64,000 nucleotides of DNA from JAJDOD01 sp050299835. Lineage in GTDB: Bacteria; Pseudomonadota; Alphaproteobacteria; Rhodobacterales; Rhodobacteraceae. Of the stretch, positions 18,285 through 27,712 are shown piece after piece. The translations under genes were made by a program, and so were the position numbers. Under the pieces are notes generated by a model that was not told the DNA's origin, made no database searches, and saw nothing but the letters and a program-made list of their open reading frames with translations. The DNA is taken from contig JBNKWP010000004.1 in assembly GCA_050299835.1 (NCBI GenBank), positions 195,271 through 259,270 on the forward strand, in the 5' to 3' direction. The stretch's first letter is position 1. Each line of letters opens with the position of its first letter.

Positions 18285-18309
18285 GGTTTCCGGCATGAAA
18301 CCGGAAGCC
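18285..18309 (-). terminator. hairpin between the 381-aa gene and the isomerase
   Basis: Arms GGTTTCCGG and CCGGAAGCC pair over 9 bp with one wobble and a 7-nt loop. It lies in the 71-bp gap of two tandem minus-strand genes, a position for a weak terminator or attenuator. Confidence 0.45.
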
Positions 18310-18334
18310 CGCGCCCTCGTCCAGCCCTCTCGCG

Positions 18335-19480
18335 TCAGGCGGCTTCCCCGAGATCCTCCAGCGCGACATCGGGCAGCGCATCCCGCGCTTCGCGAATGAA
18401 GCCGCGGATCGCGTCGTCGGAGATGCTCCACAGCCGCGGATACAGAACCCGCAGCTCGGTGCGGATCAGCATGAAGAGCGTATCCTTCAGCGCCACAGGT
18501 GCACTGTCGCCAATCGACCGGATCTCGCCCGCCAGCGCGTCGGCCATGCGGTTCACCTCTGCCTGCGTGGCCGACATCGTCGCCAGGTCCAGCATGGCTG
18601 TGGCGAAAAGTTCGGGATCGTAAAGCTCGCGCGCATTTTCCCTCAGGCCGACAAGCGGCTGGAAGAACAGCGCATAGCCACCCATCCCGATCGTCGCCAT
18701 GGTCCGGTCCGTGGCCTGTTCTGCCAATTCAAGGATGGTCTCGTCCGAGGCCTTGGCCGGATCGGCGAGCCAGACGGCGTGGGCCGCATAGATGGCGGGG
18801 TTCGACGGATCGAGCGTGATCCAGGTATCGAACAATTCAGGCACGCGGCGCGCCTGACCGGGCGAGCCAAGGCTTTGCATGTACTGGGCCTCCGCCAAAA
18901 GAGGCGACATCAGAGCACGCGCGTCGTAATTGCTGAGGATGTCCCCCGCGGCGACATAGTGCTTCGCCATGCGACGCCAGGTTTCCTTCTGGAACTCGTC
19001 CGGCCAATGGTCGGCGCGATAGGCCAGGCCCAGAAGCAGATGCGCCCGCGCCGCCATCAGGGCCAGCACGTGGCTCTCCCGGGAGCGTTCATGGGTGTCG
19101 ATGAAACAGGCAAGCTCCGCCTCGGCATCCTCAAGGTCGCTCAGATCGTTATGAGGCGCGGCATCGATCAGCGATTGCAGACCGGACAGCGCCACATCGA
19201 CAGCAATCTCGTGAAACCGCATCCCGCCCTGCGTGGAGGCAAGCCGCGCCTCCCAATCGGCGACCTGATCGCCGATCTCGACCCATTCGTCTTCCAGCAT
19301 CAGCGATGCGATAAGGCTCGCCACCGCCCGGCGTTCCTTGTGGTCCGGATCATCCTGTACGATCGCCAGCTTGGCCGGTTCCTCGGCCACAGGGACTGCC
19401 TCCGTCGAAGCCTTGGGCTTCGACAGGACGAGCGTCATGCTTGACGCAATCCCTCGGGCAATCATCTGAAGAACGCGCAT
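18335..19480 (-). CDS. hypothetical helical-repeat protein
   Basis: 381 aa with no family I recognise. The N-terminus (MRVLQMIARGIASSMTLVLS) is mildly hydrophobic and may be a membrane-associated helix rather than a signal peptide. The rest is acidic and almost all alpha-helical, with alanine/leucine patterns such as SHVLALMAARAHLLLGLAYRA and NPAIYAAHAVWLADPA. Those patterns resemble tetratricopeptide-like repeats without the strict TPR consensus. It is upstream of the sugar isomerase and downstream of the acyltransferase on the same strand, with no overlap. A scaffolding role is guesswork. Confidence 0.75.
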   Translation of the reverse strand: MRVLQMIARGIASSMTLVLSKPKASTEAVPVAEEPAKLAIVQDDPDHKERRAVASLIASLMLEDEWVEIGDQVADWEARLASTQGGMRFHEIAVDVALSGLQSLIDAAPHNDLSDLEDAEAELACFIDTHERSRESHVLALMAARAHLLLGLAYRADHWPDEFQKETWRRMAKHYVAAGDILSNYDARALMSPLLAEAQYMQSLGSPGQARRVPELFDTWITLDPSNPAIYAAHAVWLADPAKASDETILELAEQATDRTMATIGMGGYALFFQPLVGLRENARELYDPELFATAMLDLATMSATQAEVNRMADALAGEIRSIGDSAPVALKDTLFMLIRTELRVLYPRLWSISDDAIRGFIREARDALPDVALEDLGEAA

Positions 19481-19552
19481 ATGCCTGTCTCCACCGTCTT
19501 TTTTGCAAGACTGCAGAGGCAATTCGGCAACTTTAAGGCAAATCGGTGTTGG

Positions 19553-20413
19553 TTAACGCGCCCAGCTCGGAAGGCGTGTGTTCTGCACCAGCGAGACCGT
19601 GGGGGCATACTTGCCGCCCAGCCCAAGGGTCGCACGCTTCATGATCTCGATCGCCTCTTCCGATTTCGCGGGCAGCGCCGAAGGGGAAATCGGCTCGCCC
19701 ACGGTGATCCGATAGGGCTGTTTGTCTTTGTTCAGCGTCTCGTAGAACAGGGTGATATCCCTGAGCGTCGGGTGGATCAGGTCGAAGAGGTAGAAAAGCG
19801 CCGAATTCCGCGCCAGGATATTCAGCGGGATCACCGGCAAATCGAATTTCCGCGCGATCATCGCCGCCGAGGCCATCCAGTCGCGCTCATGCAGCTTCAG
19901 ACCGCGCCGCTTGGCAAGGCGACCGGAGGGGAAAATCACGCCCAAACGCCCATTTTCTATGGCCTCTCGGGTGTATTCCATCGTCTCGCGGGTCTTTGCG
20001 CGGGTCCGCTTCTCCACCTGCCATTCCACCGGCGCAATCAGGCTCTCGAACTGGGGCAGAATGCGCATGATGTCGGAATTGGCATAGATGAACATGTCCG
20101 GACGCAGCGGATAAAGCGCGTGGTGCAGCATGATGCCGTCCGCGATGCCCGTCGGATGGTTGGCCACGATCAGCGCCGGTCCCTGCCGGGGAATGTTGTC
20201 CAGGCCGGAGACCTTCAGGTCCCGCGCCAGCAGTCCGGCCACGTGGTGCATGATCCGGTCGGTCGGCCAGTCCCGGTAAAGATTGCCAAGTTCCAGCGTG
20301 CGTTCGTACCCGAGCAGAGACATCAACGCCTGCCGGGACAGGGCAGCGGTCGGGGTCTTGGCGAACAGCCAGGGCGCGCGTTCCGCGATCAGGGGATCAA
20401 TACGGTCCTTCAT
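19553..20413 (-). CDS. lysophospholipid acyltransferase (PlsC-like) family protein
   Basis: 286 aa. An acyltransferase block is visible as ALIVANHPTGIADGIML near residue 85, where the usual H-x4-D motif appears as HPTGIAD. FPSGRLAKRRG near 165 matches the FPEGTRS-type second motif, and VIPLNILARNS is the hydrophobic fourth block. Such enzymes acylate lysophosphatidic acid or other lysolipids at the inner membrane. The substrate is not determined. The gene stands alone, 72 bp after the upstream neighbour's end and 283 bp before the pepN stop. Confidence 0.8.
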   Translation of the reverse strand: MKDRIDPLIAERAPWLFAKTPTAALSRQALMSLLGYERTLELGNLYRDWPTDRIMHHVAGLLARDLKVSGLDNIPRQGPALIVANHPTGIADGIMLHHALYPLRPDMFIYANSDIMRILPQFESLIAPVEWQVEKRTRAKTRETMEYTREAIENGRLGVIFPSGRLAKRRGLKLHERDWMASAAMIARKFDLPVIPLNILARNSALFYLFDLIHPTLRDITLFYETLNKDKQPYRITVGEPISPSALPAKSEEAIEIMKRATLGLGGKYAPTVSLVQNTRLPSWAR

Positions 20414-20696
20414 CGCTTTTCTTCAAACCGATCAATGCAACAGATTCGTATCATAAATTACCATTTGGGGGTTCGGTTCCCCATCCACCACATTTTCGGC
20501 AGGCAGGTTTTGGCCGAAAGGTTAACGTCCCCCTGCCAGGAGAGGCAGACAACCCCTGCAATTCCGTTGACCTATGGTAAAAGAACGCGTCTTAGGGCAC
20601 GGAAAATATACGATTTCTTAACAACGCACCCCTTAAATCAGGGGTGGGTGGACGGAGGCAAGCACATGCGAGAATTTTCGCGTGTCTCTGCCTGTC

Positions 20697-23258
20697 TCAC
20701 CGCCCCAGAATGCGCCCCGCGATCTCTTCGATGTTCTTCGACGGCGCCCCCTCCAGCAGGTATTCCAGCGCATCGCGCATCTGCCCCTGCCGGTCGCCGT
20801 CATAGCGTGTCAGCGTCTCGAACACGGTCGCCATCCGCGCCGCCGTCATCGGGTTGATCGCATCCATCTCTTTCAGCCACTTCGCGACGAAGGCGTAACC
20901 CTCGCCGGAGGCATGATGAAACCCGGCAGTATTGCCCGCCAGCCCGCCGATCACCGCCCGGAAGCGGTTGGGGTTCTTCGCGTTGAAGGCGTCATGGGCG
21001 ACCAGCATCTCCGCCACCTCCACCGCCCGGTTCGGCGGGGCATTCCCCACCAGCATCGCGAACCACTTGTCCAGCGTGTTCGGATCGTCCTTCCAGCGGT
21101 CGTAAAAGGCCTGCGCCTCCGCCTCGCCCTCGCCCGACCGGATCAGCACGGCGAGCGTCCCCAACGTCTCCGTCATGTTGTCGGTCTTGCCATGCAGCGC
21201 CCGTGCCCGCTCCGGCCCCTCCACATGGCTGAGCAGGCTCAAAGCCCTCAACCGCAGCGCCCGCTTGCCGGCATCCTCGGCCACCGGGCGATATGGTCCC
21301 GGCGCCTCCATCTCATCAAAGAGCCGCGCCAGAAGCCCCTCATGGGCCCCGGCAATCGCCTGCTTCAGCCGCTCACTTCCCGCATGGATACGTGCCGGAT
21401 CCGGCACCCGGCCGCTGTCGAACAGCGTTTGCGCCATGTCATCCTCGCTCGGCAAACCCAGCGCGAAGGCCCGGAAGGCCGGGTCAAGCGTCTCGTCCCC
21501 GATCAGGTGCCCCAGTGCTTCCAGGTAGTCCGGATCCGGCTCGGCATTGCCCCCAATGATCCGCGCCAGTTCCGACTTGGCCAGCGACCGCCCCGCCTCC
21601 CACCGGTTGAACGGATCGGTGTCATGGGCCAGCAGCACCAACTGGTCCGCCACCGGCAAGGTCTCCGCCCGCCGCACGATCACCGGCGCGGCAAAGCCCC
21701 GGTTGACCGACAGGATCGGAGGCGTGTCGGAGGACGTGACCGGCAGAATGACGGTCTGCGACCAGTCGGACAGCTCGAACACCGTCGTCGGCGCGGCCTC
21801 CGTTCCGTCGCGATGGATCGCCCCCACCGCCACTGGCAGATGCATCGGCGCCTTCTCCGCCTGCCCCGGCGTTGGCGGCACGGTCTGGCGCAGCGTCAGC
21901 GTCACCGCCTCGCCGTCCCAGTCCTCGGCATATTCGATCACCGGTGTCCCCGCCTGGCTGTACCACAGCTTGAACTGCGACAGGTCCCGCCCGGTCGCAT
22001 CCTCGAACACCTTCAACCAATCCTCGATCGTACAGGCCTGCCCGTCATGCCGCTCGAAATAGAGGTCAAGCGCCCTGGCATAGCCCTCATCCCCCACCAG
22101 CCGCCTCAGCATCCCGATCACCTCGGCGCCCTTCTCATAAACGGTCGAAGTGTAGAAGTTGTTGATCTCGATATATTCCTCCGGCCGGACGGGATGCGCC
22201 AAGGGCCCCGCATCCTCGCGGAACTGCCGCGCCCGCAGCTTCAGCACATCTCCGATCCGCTTGACCGGCTCGCTCCTCATATCGCCTGAGAACTGCTGAT
22301 CCCGGAACACCGTCAGCCCTTCCTTCAGCGACAGTTGGAACCAGTCGCGGCAGGTGATCCGGTTGCCGGTCCAGTTGTGAAAATACTCATGCGCGACGAC
22401 GGTTTCGATCCATTCGTAATTGTCATCCGTCGCCGTCTCGGGCGAGGCGAGAACATAGGTGGAGTTGAAAATGTTCAGCCCCTTATTTTCCATCGCGCCC
22501 GCGTTGAAATCGTCGATGGCGACGATATTGAACACGTCCAGGTCGTAATTCCGGCCATAGACCCTCTCATCCCACTCCATCGACCGTTTCAGCGCGTCCA
22601 GCGCATAGGCGCAGCGATCCTCGTCCCCCGGCCTGACCCAGATGTTTAGGTCCACGTCCCGTCCCTCCGCCGTGCGGTGAGACCCCGAATGCGCCACCAG
22701 ATCGCCCGCCACCAGCGCGAAGAGGTAAGACGGCTTCGGCCACGGATCGACCCATTCCGCCCAGCCCTCACCCGACCCGGCCGGGTTGCCGTTCGACAGC
22801 AAAACCGGCGCATCCGCCTCGATCCGCACGGTGAAGGGGGCCATGACATCGGGGCGGTCGGGGTAATAGGTGATCTTCCGGAACCCTTCCGCCTCGCATT
22901 GCGTGCAGTAAAGCCCGTTCGACATATAGAGCCCTTCAAGCTCGGTATTGCTGGCCGGGTCGATCTCAACCTCCGCCTCCCAGACGAAGGGCGCGTCGGG
23001 AACGGTGACGCTCAGCCCGGTGTCGTCCACCTCCGGGCTCACCAAATCACCGTCAATCGACGCCGAAATCAGCTTCAGCTTCTCCCCGTCCAGCCAGAAT
23101 GCCCGATCCACCGCGTCGGGGTTCGGGCGGAACGCGATCCGCGACAGCACCCGCGTCGCCGAGGGGGCCAGCCTGAAGGTCAGGTGAACCTCGTCGATCA
23201 GCCAATTCGGCGCGGCGTATTCGGCAAGGCGGACGGGCTGGGGTGTGGCGTCTTTCAA
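20697..23258 (-). CDS. pepN: aminopeptidase N (M1 family)
   Basis: 853 aa, slightly shorter than E. coli PepN (870). The exopeptidase motif GAMEN is near residue 253 and the zinc site VAHEYFHNWTGNR near 290, with the second glutamate ligand downstream in SLKEGLTVFRDQQF. The C-terminal alpha-helical domain ends KNIEEIAGRILGR. It removes N-terminal amino acids from peptides in the cytoplasm. It is flanked by the sterol-desaturase family gene upstream on the same strand with a 64-bp gap; no functional link is apparent. Confidence 0.96.
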   Translation of the reverse strand: MKDATPQPVRLAEYAAPNWLIDEVHLTFRLAPSATRVLSRIAFRPNPDAVDRAFWLDGEKLKLISASIDGDLVSPEVDDTGLSVTVPDAPFVWEAEVEIDPASNTELEGLYMSNGLYCTQCEAEGFRKITYYPDRPDVMAPFTVRIEADAPVLLSNGNPAGSGEGWAEWVDPWPKPSYLFALVAGDLVAHSGSHRTAEGRDVDLNIWVRPGDEDRCAYALDALKRSMEWDERVYGRNYDLDVFNIVAIDDFNAGAMENKGLNIFNSTYVLASPETATDDNYEWIETVVAHEYFHNWTGNRITCRDWFQLSLKEGLTVFRDQQFSGDMRSEPVKRIGDVLKLRARQFREDAGPLAHPVRPEEYIEINNFYTSTVYEKGAEVIGMLRRLVGDEGYARALDLYFERHDGQACTIEDWLKVFEDATGRDLSQFKLWYSQAGTPVIEYAEDWDGEAVTLTLRQTVPPTPGQAEKAPMHLPVAVGAIHRDGTEAAPTTVFELSDWSQTVILPVTSSDTPPILSVNRGFAAPVIVRRAETLPVADQLVLLAHDTDPFNRWEAGRSLAKSELARIIGGNAEPDPDYLEALGHLIGDETLDPAFRAFALGLPSEDDMAQTLFDSGRVPDPARIHAGSERLKQAIAGAHEGLLARLFDEMEAPGPYRPVAEDAGKRALRLRALSLLSHVEGPERARALHGKTDNMTETLGTLAVLIRSGEGEAEAQAFYDRWKDDPNTLDKWFAMLVGNAPPNRAVEVAEMLVAHDAFNAKNPNRFRAVIGGLAGNTAGFHHASGEGYAFVAKWLKEMDAINPMTAARMATVFETLTRYDGDRQGQMRDALEYLLEGAPSKNIEEIAGRILGR

Positions 23259-23322
23259 GGCTGTCTCCGGTGTTGAACGCGCGGAGAGTAGGCCGTGGCG
23301 CAGACAGCCTCAAGGGAACAGC

Positions 23323-24201
23323 TTATTGCTCGGAACGTTGCATCCGCCGCGCGTCTTCCGAATAGCGCGCCCTCAGCTTCCTGACCCTGCTCCGGATCAG
23401 CCGCCCCCATTGCTGGAACGGATAGATGAAGATCAGGATCGGGTTTTTGTCCTCGATCCCGGACTTCTTCGCTCCCATCGGGGCCGTGCAGATGCCGGGG
23501 TAATAGAATGTGCCGAAGAGCAGGTCCCAAGCCGGGATCGCGTTGGCAAGGTTCTTGCCATGCGCCTCTTCCACATCGGCGTGATGCCAGCGGTGGAAAG
23601 CCGGAGAGGCGAGCAGGTATTTGAACGGCCCATGCCCCCAGGGAAGGTTCGTGTGGACATAAAAGCTGTGCAGATAGGCCAGCATGATCACGATTGGCAG
23701 CGCCCCCGGCATTTGCAGCCACGTCAGGATGACAATGTAGCAGAAGGCCATGAGGACCGATTCAAAGTAGTGAACGCGATAGGTGGTGAAAGCGTTCACA
23801 TGGGTGTCCGAATGATGCGCGGCATGGGCAGGCCACCCCCAGGTCGTGTGCATCAGCCGATGCGACCAGTAATCGGCAAAATCCTTGGCCACGAACCCGA
23901 TGAGGCAGACCAGCCAAAGCGGCGTGTTGTCCCAGATCTCCGGCGACAGATGCGGAATACCAAGGCTGGCATAGGCGGCTTGCGCAACCGCATTGATCTC
24001 CTCCGAGAACGCGAGGATCGCGCAAAGATTCATGCCTGTTATTACGATCGTGGCCGCTGTGTTCTTGATCGCATGATCGCTCAGTTCGTCTTTTCGGTCG
24101 AACACGAAATAGGCGAACAGGATCAGGACCGCAGGAGCGATCAGAAAGCCAATAATTTCATTTTCGACGTAGAATGCGCCGACGTTGTTAAGAAATTCCA
24201 T
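23323..24201 (-). CDS. sterol desaturase/fatty acid hydroxylase family membrane protein
   Basis: 292 aa. Di-iron histidine clusters are visible in order: HRLMH near residue 112, HAAHHSDTH near 125, and HRWHH near 205, between at least four hydrophobic helices. This family inserts hydroxyls or double bonds in sterols, fatty acids, carotenoids or ornithine lipids, using O2 at the membrane. Bacteria of this group rarely make sterols, so a lipid tail or alkylglycerol is a likelier substrate. The start at 24201 (MEFLNNVG) is chosen over 24264 because hydrophobic family sequence begins there. Confidence 0.88.
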   Translation of the reverse strand: MEFLNNVGAFYVENEIIGFLIAPAVLILFAYFVFDRKDELSDHAIKNTAATIVITGMNLCAILAFSEEINAVAQAAYASLGIPHLSPEIWDNTPLWLVCLIGFVAKDFADYWSHRLMHTTWGWPAHAAHHSDTHVNAFTTYRVHYFESVLMAFCYIVILTWLQMPGALPIVIMLAYLHSFYVHTNLPWGHGPFKYLLASPAFHRWHHADVEEAHGKNLANAIPAWDLLFGTFYYPGICTAPMGAKKSGIEDKNPILIFIYPFQQWGRLIRSRVRKLRARYSEDARRMQRSEQ

Positions 24202-24294
24202 CACGACACACCGTAGATCGTCACATTGTTGAGCATACAGCGCAACTCGGCGCTCAAATGACACAAATATGTCGATTTCTGGAGGGCAACGGCC

Positions 24295-24768
24295 TCAATC
24301 CACAGCCACCGCGCGCGCCAGCTTGCCCAGCGTCTGAAGCCCAAGCTCAACCGCGCCGAAGCCTTTCGCGGTCTTGTATTCCTTCTTCGTCACGAAGGTC
24401 ATCTCAATCAGAACCCGCGTGCTGCCGCCCATATCGTGAAAGGTCACCCGGCTGTCCGCGTGTTTCGGCCCGTCCTTGCCCCAATGCAGCGTGTATTCGA
24501 TCCGCTCAAACGGGGTCATCCGCGTATAGACATGCCAGTTCGGGAACACCGTCCCATCCGGGCCGATCATGTCGAAATCCCACTCGCCGCCTTCGCGTAG
24601 GTCAATATGCCGGGTCTTGCAGTAAAACCCGTCCGGCCCCCACCATTGCGGAAGCGAAGCCGGATCGGTCCATGCGTCCCAAAGCGTGGCGGGCGGCACG
24701 GCAATCACCCGTTCGATAACCATGGTGCGCTCGGCGGCGGGGCTGTAGGCGGACGTCGGGTCTCTCAT
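24295..24768 (-). CDS. SRPBCC (AHSA1-like) domain protein
   Basis: 157 aa with the START/Bet v1-type fold of the AHSA1 family: VIERVIAVPPATLWDAWTDP near residue 18, LPQWWGPDGF, then GEWDFDMIGPDG and a final FGAVELGLQTLGKLARAV helix. The fold forms a hydrophobic ligand pocket. Its start overlaps the end of the ArsR gene by 4 nt. ArsR-SRPBCC pairs are a common two-gene unit in bacteria in which the regulator controls its partner. The ligand is unknown. Confidence 0.88.
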   Translation of the reverse strand: MRDPTSAYSPAAERTMVIERVIAVPPATLWDAWTDPASLPQWWGPDGFYCKTRHIDLREGGEWDFDMIGPDGTVFPNWHVYTRMTPFERIEYTLHWGKDGPKHADSRVTFHDMGGSTRVLIEMTFVTKKEYKTAKGFGAVELGLQTLGKLARAVAVD

Positions 24769-25106
24769 TTTCGGGCATCCTTGGATTGCTTGAGAGCAAA
24801 AGTTTCCAGCCGGCCGAGTCGCGCCTCCCAGATCACGCGCTGCTCATCGAGCCATGTGCGCACCGGCGCATAACTGTCGGTGACAAGCGTGACGGTCCGG
24901 GTCCGACCGGTTTTCGATGTGGCCACAAGCCCCGCCTCCTCCAGCTTGCGCAGATGGTCCATGACGCCGGGCAATGTCATGTCGAAAGGCCGGGCAAGGT
25001 CGGAAACCGCTGCGGGCCCCTCAGCCAGCCGTTCCAGCATCGCACGCCGCGTCGGGTCGGCGAGCGCAAGGAACAATGTGTCCAGATTTCCGGGTGCGAG
25101 ATTCAT
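24765..25106 (-). CDS. ArsR family winged-helix transcriptional regulator
   Basis: 113 aa. The winged helix is clear: LFLALADPTRRAMLERLAEG, AVSDLARPFDMTLPGVMDHLRKLEEAGLV, then a wing TSKTGRTRTVTL. There are no cysteine pairs for metal binding, so it is not a metal sensor of the classic type. It is the first gene of a pair with the SRPBCC protein and is divergent from glcB. Palindromic sites with the core AGCAACT lie between the two start codons and are probable operators. Confidence 0.92.
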   Translation of the reverse strand: MNLAPGNLDTLFLALADPTRRAMLERLAEGPAAVSDLARPFDMTLPGVMDHLRKLEEAGLVATSKTGRTRTVTLVTDSYAPVRTWLDEQRVIWEARLGRLETFALKQSKDARK

Positions 25107-25120
25107 GGCGACTCACTCTT

Positions 25121-25228
25121 AAGCAGTTGCTTTAGTATCGAGTTGTCGCAACGCAAGCGCAAGCAAAACTTTAGCAACTACTAAAGTAATAATATTGCTC
25201 CATCAAGCCCATGAAATAAAGCAACTTT
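25121..25228. promoter_or_regulatory. cluster of AGTTGCTTTA-type operator sites between arsR and glcB
   Basis: Three related sites. AAGCA-GT-TGCTT is a perfect palindrome at 25121-25132, 15 bp before the arsR start. ACTTTAG and CTAAAGT arms form an inverted repeat at 25168-25187 around CAACTA. TAAAGCAACT at 25217-25226 is the exact reverse complement of AGTTGCTTTA at 25125-25134. Their position fits autoregulation by the ArsR protein and possible control of glcB. Binding is inferred. Confidence 0.5.
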
Positions 25229-25297
25229 CCCCATTCTCCTTGCCGCTTCCTACGATCCCCGTTAACCAGCCGCTTTGAAACGAGCAGGAGAGTTTCG

Positions 25298-27424
25298 ATG
25301 ACCGCACGTGTAGACAGGCACCGCCTTCAGGTGGCGAAAGCTCTGGCCGATTTCATCGAAACCGAAGCGCTGCCCGGCACCGGCATCGACGCCGCGACAT
25401 TCTGGGAAGGCCTCAGCCGCCTCGCCCATGACCTCGCGCCCAGCAACCGCGAACTCCTCGACACCCGCGCCGTCCTGCAAGGCAAAATCGACGCCTGGCA
25501 CCGCGAAAACCTCGGCCCCGTCACCGACCCAGCAGCCTACCGCGCTTTCCTCGAAGAGATCGGTTACATCGTCCCCGAAGGCCCCGACTTCTCAATCGAG
25601 ACCGAAAACACCGACCCCGAGATCGCCACCATTCCGGGGCCGCAACTCGTCGTCCCCGTCACCAACGCCCGCTACGCGCTCAACGCCGCCAACGCCCGCT
25701 GGGGCTCGCTCCATGACGCGCTTTACGGCACCGACGCGCTCGGCGACCTGCCCACGGGCAAAGGCTTCGACCCCGAACGCGGGAAACGCGTCATCGCCTG
25801 GGCGAAGGCGCATCTCGACAAGGCCATTCCGCTAGCCAGCGGCTCCTGGGCCGACGTGACGGACCTCTCGGTCGAAAACGGCACATTCCACCCCGCCCTT
25901 GCCGACCCTGCACAATTTGCAGGCCACGCCGAGGAAGGCGGCATGAAACAATTCCTGTTCCGGAAAAACGGCCTCGGCATCGAAATCCGCGTCGATCCTG
26001 ACAATCAGGTCGGCCAACTCGATCCGGCGGGCATCTCCGACATTCGGCTCGAAGCTGCGATCACCGCAATCATGGACTGCGAAGACTCCGTCGCCTGCGT
26101 CGATGCCGAGGACAAAGTGCTGGCCTATCGCAACTGGCTCGGTCTGATGAAGGGTGACCTGACCGAGGACGTGACCAAGGGCGGCAAGACCTTCACCCGC
26201 TCGCTCAACCCGGACCTGACCTACACGGGCTTGGACGGCACCAAAGTCACGCTCAAGGGCCGCGCCCTGATGCTGGTCCGCAATGTCGGCCACCTGATGA
26301 CCAACCCCGCGATCCTATTGGAAAACGGCGACGAGATCTTCGAAGGCCTGATGGACGCGATGATCACCACCCTGATCGCCATGCACGACCTGAAGCGCGA
26401 CGGCGGCAACTCCCTCCACGGCTCGGTCTACGTGGTGAAACCCAAGATGCACGGGCCGGAAGAAGTCGCCTTCGCCGCCCGGACATTCGATCTCGTCGAA
26501 GACGCCCTCGGCCTGCCCCGCAACACCGTCAAGCTCGGCATCATGGACGAGGAACGCCGCACCTCCGTCAATCTCAAGGAATGCATCCGCGCCGCCAAAT
26601 CCCGCGTCGCCTTCATCAACACGGGCTTCCTCGACCGCACCGGCGACGAAATCCACAGCTCGATGGAAGCGGGCCCGATGATCCGCAAGGGCGAGATGAA
26701 AGCGACCGACTGGATCGCGGCCTACGAAGATCTCAACGTCGATATCGGCCTCGAATGCGGCCTCTCCGGCAAGGCCCAGATCGGCAAGGGCATGTGGGCC
26801 ATGCCCGACATGATGGAAGCGATGCTGGACCAGAAAATCGCGCACCCGAAAGCCGGAGCGAACACCGCCTGGGTCCCCTCACCCACGGCGGCCACGCTCC
26901 ACGCAACGCACTATCACCTCATTGATGTCTTCGCCGTGCAGGACGACCTCGCGAAAGGCGGCCGCCGGGGTTCCCTCGACAACCTCCTCAAAATCCCGCT
27001 CGCCGCAAACCCCGACTGGTCGGAGGCCGATATCCAGGCCGAAATCGAAAACAACGCGCAGGGCATCCTCGGCTATGTCGTCCGCTGGATCGACCAGGGC
27101 GTCGGCTGCTCCAAGGTCCCCGACATCAACGATATCGGGCTGATGGAAGACCGCGCCACCTGCCGCATCTCCTCCCAGGCGCTGGCCAACTGGCTGCACC
27201 ATGACGTGGTGACCGAAGATCAGGTCATGACGGCGATGAGGAAAATGGCCGAAAAGGTCGACGCGCAGAATGCGGGCGACCCCGCCTACCGTCCCATGGC
27301 CCCCGGCTTCGACGGCATCGCCTTCAAGGCCGCCTGCGATCTGGTGTTCCTCGGGCGCGAACAACCCTCGGGCTATACCGAACCGGTCCTGCACCGGCGG
27401 CGGCTGGAACTGAAGGCGTCGTAG
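25298..27424 (+). CDS. glcB: malate synthase G
   Basis: 708 aa, near the 723 aa of E. coli GlcB. It condenses glyoxylate with acetyl-CoA to give malate. Family blocks include ALMLVRNVGHLMTNPAI near residue 325 (with the catalytic arginine), the metal-site region MDEERRTSVNLKECI near 415, and NWLHHDVVTEDQV near 630 just after the expected catalytic aspartate region. The start has an AGGAGAG site. Form G acts alone in glyoxylate or glycolate use without the isocitrate lyase operon; no aceA or glc genes are near. Divergent from the ArsR-SRPBCC pair. Confidence 0.95.
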   Translation: MTARVDRHRLQVAKALADFIETEALPGTGIDAATFWEGLSRLAHDLAPSNRELLDTRAVLQGKIDAWHRENLGPVTDPAAYRAFLEEIGYIVPEGPDFSIETENTDPEIATIPGPQLVVPVTNARYALNAANARWGSLHDALYGTDALGDLPTGKGFDPERGKRVIAWAKAHLDKAIPLASGSWADVTDLSVENGTFHPALADPAQFAGHAEEGGMKQFLFRKNGLGIEIRVDPDNQVGQLDPAGISDIRLEAAITAIMDCEDSVACVDAEDKVLAYRNWLGLMKGDLTEDVTKGGKTFTRSLNPDLTYTGLDGTKVTLKGRALMLVRNVGHLMTNPAILLENGDEIFEGLMDAMITTLIAMHDLKRDGGNSLHGSVYVVKPKMHGPEEVAFAARTFDLVEDALGLPRNTVKLGIMDEERRTSVNLKECIRAAKSRVAFINTGFLDRTGDEIHSSMEAGPMIRKGEMKATDWIAAYEDLNVDIGLECGLSGKAQIGKGMWAMPDMMEAMLDQKIAHPKAGANTAWVPSPTAATLHATHYHLIDVFAVQDDLAKGGRRGSLDNLLKIPLAANPDWSEADIQAEIENNAQGILGYVVRWIDQGVGCSKVPDINDIGLMEDRATCRISSQALANWLHHDVVTEDQVMTAMRKMAEKVDAQNAGDPAYRPMAPGFDGIAFKAACDLVFLGREQPSGYTEPVLHRRRLELKAS

Positions 27425-27466
27425 GGAGACGGGCCGCCGGGATGAAAAGCGACCCGCCTCGTGCGC

Positions 27467-27673
27467 TCAGGCTTGAACCGGTTCCATCGCCCGGCGCAGC
27501 CCGGTGACCTGATAGACCGCCGAGGCACCGACAAGGATGTAGACGATCCGTGCCAGCGCAGAGCCCGCGCCGAAGATCGCGGCCACGAGGTCAAAGCCGA
27601 ACAGCCCGACGAGACCCCAGTTCAGACCACCGACGATGATCAGCAGAAGCGTGATTGTGTTGAGGTATTTCAT
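27467..27673 (-). CDS. DUF378 family small membrane protein
   Basis: 68 aa. MKYLNTITLLLIIVGGLNWG, then LVGLFGFDLVAAIFG and a second helix ARIVYILVGASAVYQVTGL, match the two-helix DUF378 (YuzA-like) family. The glycine-rich GGLNWGLVG motif is the family signature. Function of the family is not known. An AGGAAA ribosome site precedes the start at 27673. It is the last of three minus-strand genes after two fasciclin genes, spaced by 39 bp, suggesting co-expression. Confidence 0.85.
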   Translation of the reverse strand: MKYLNTITLLLIIVGGLNWGLVGLFGFDLVAAIFGAGSALARIVYILVGASAVYQVTGLRRAMEPVQA

Positions 27674-27712
27674 GGTATTTCCTTTCAATTTAAGAAGTTA
27701 CATCCCGCGCCC

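Noticed and set aside
20682..22289. 535-residue open frame opposite pepN
   Set aside because: Antisense shadow; composition R/H/P-rich and no start signal.
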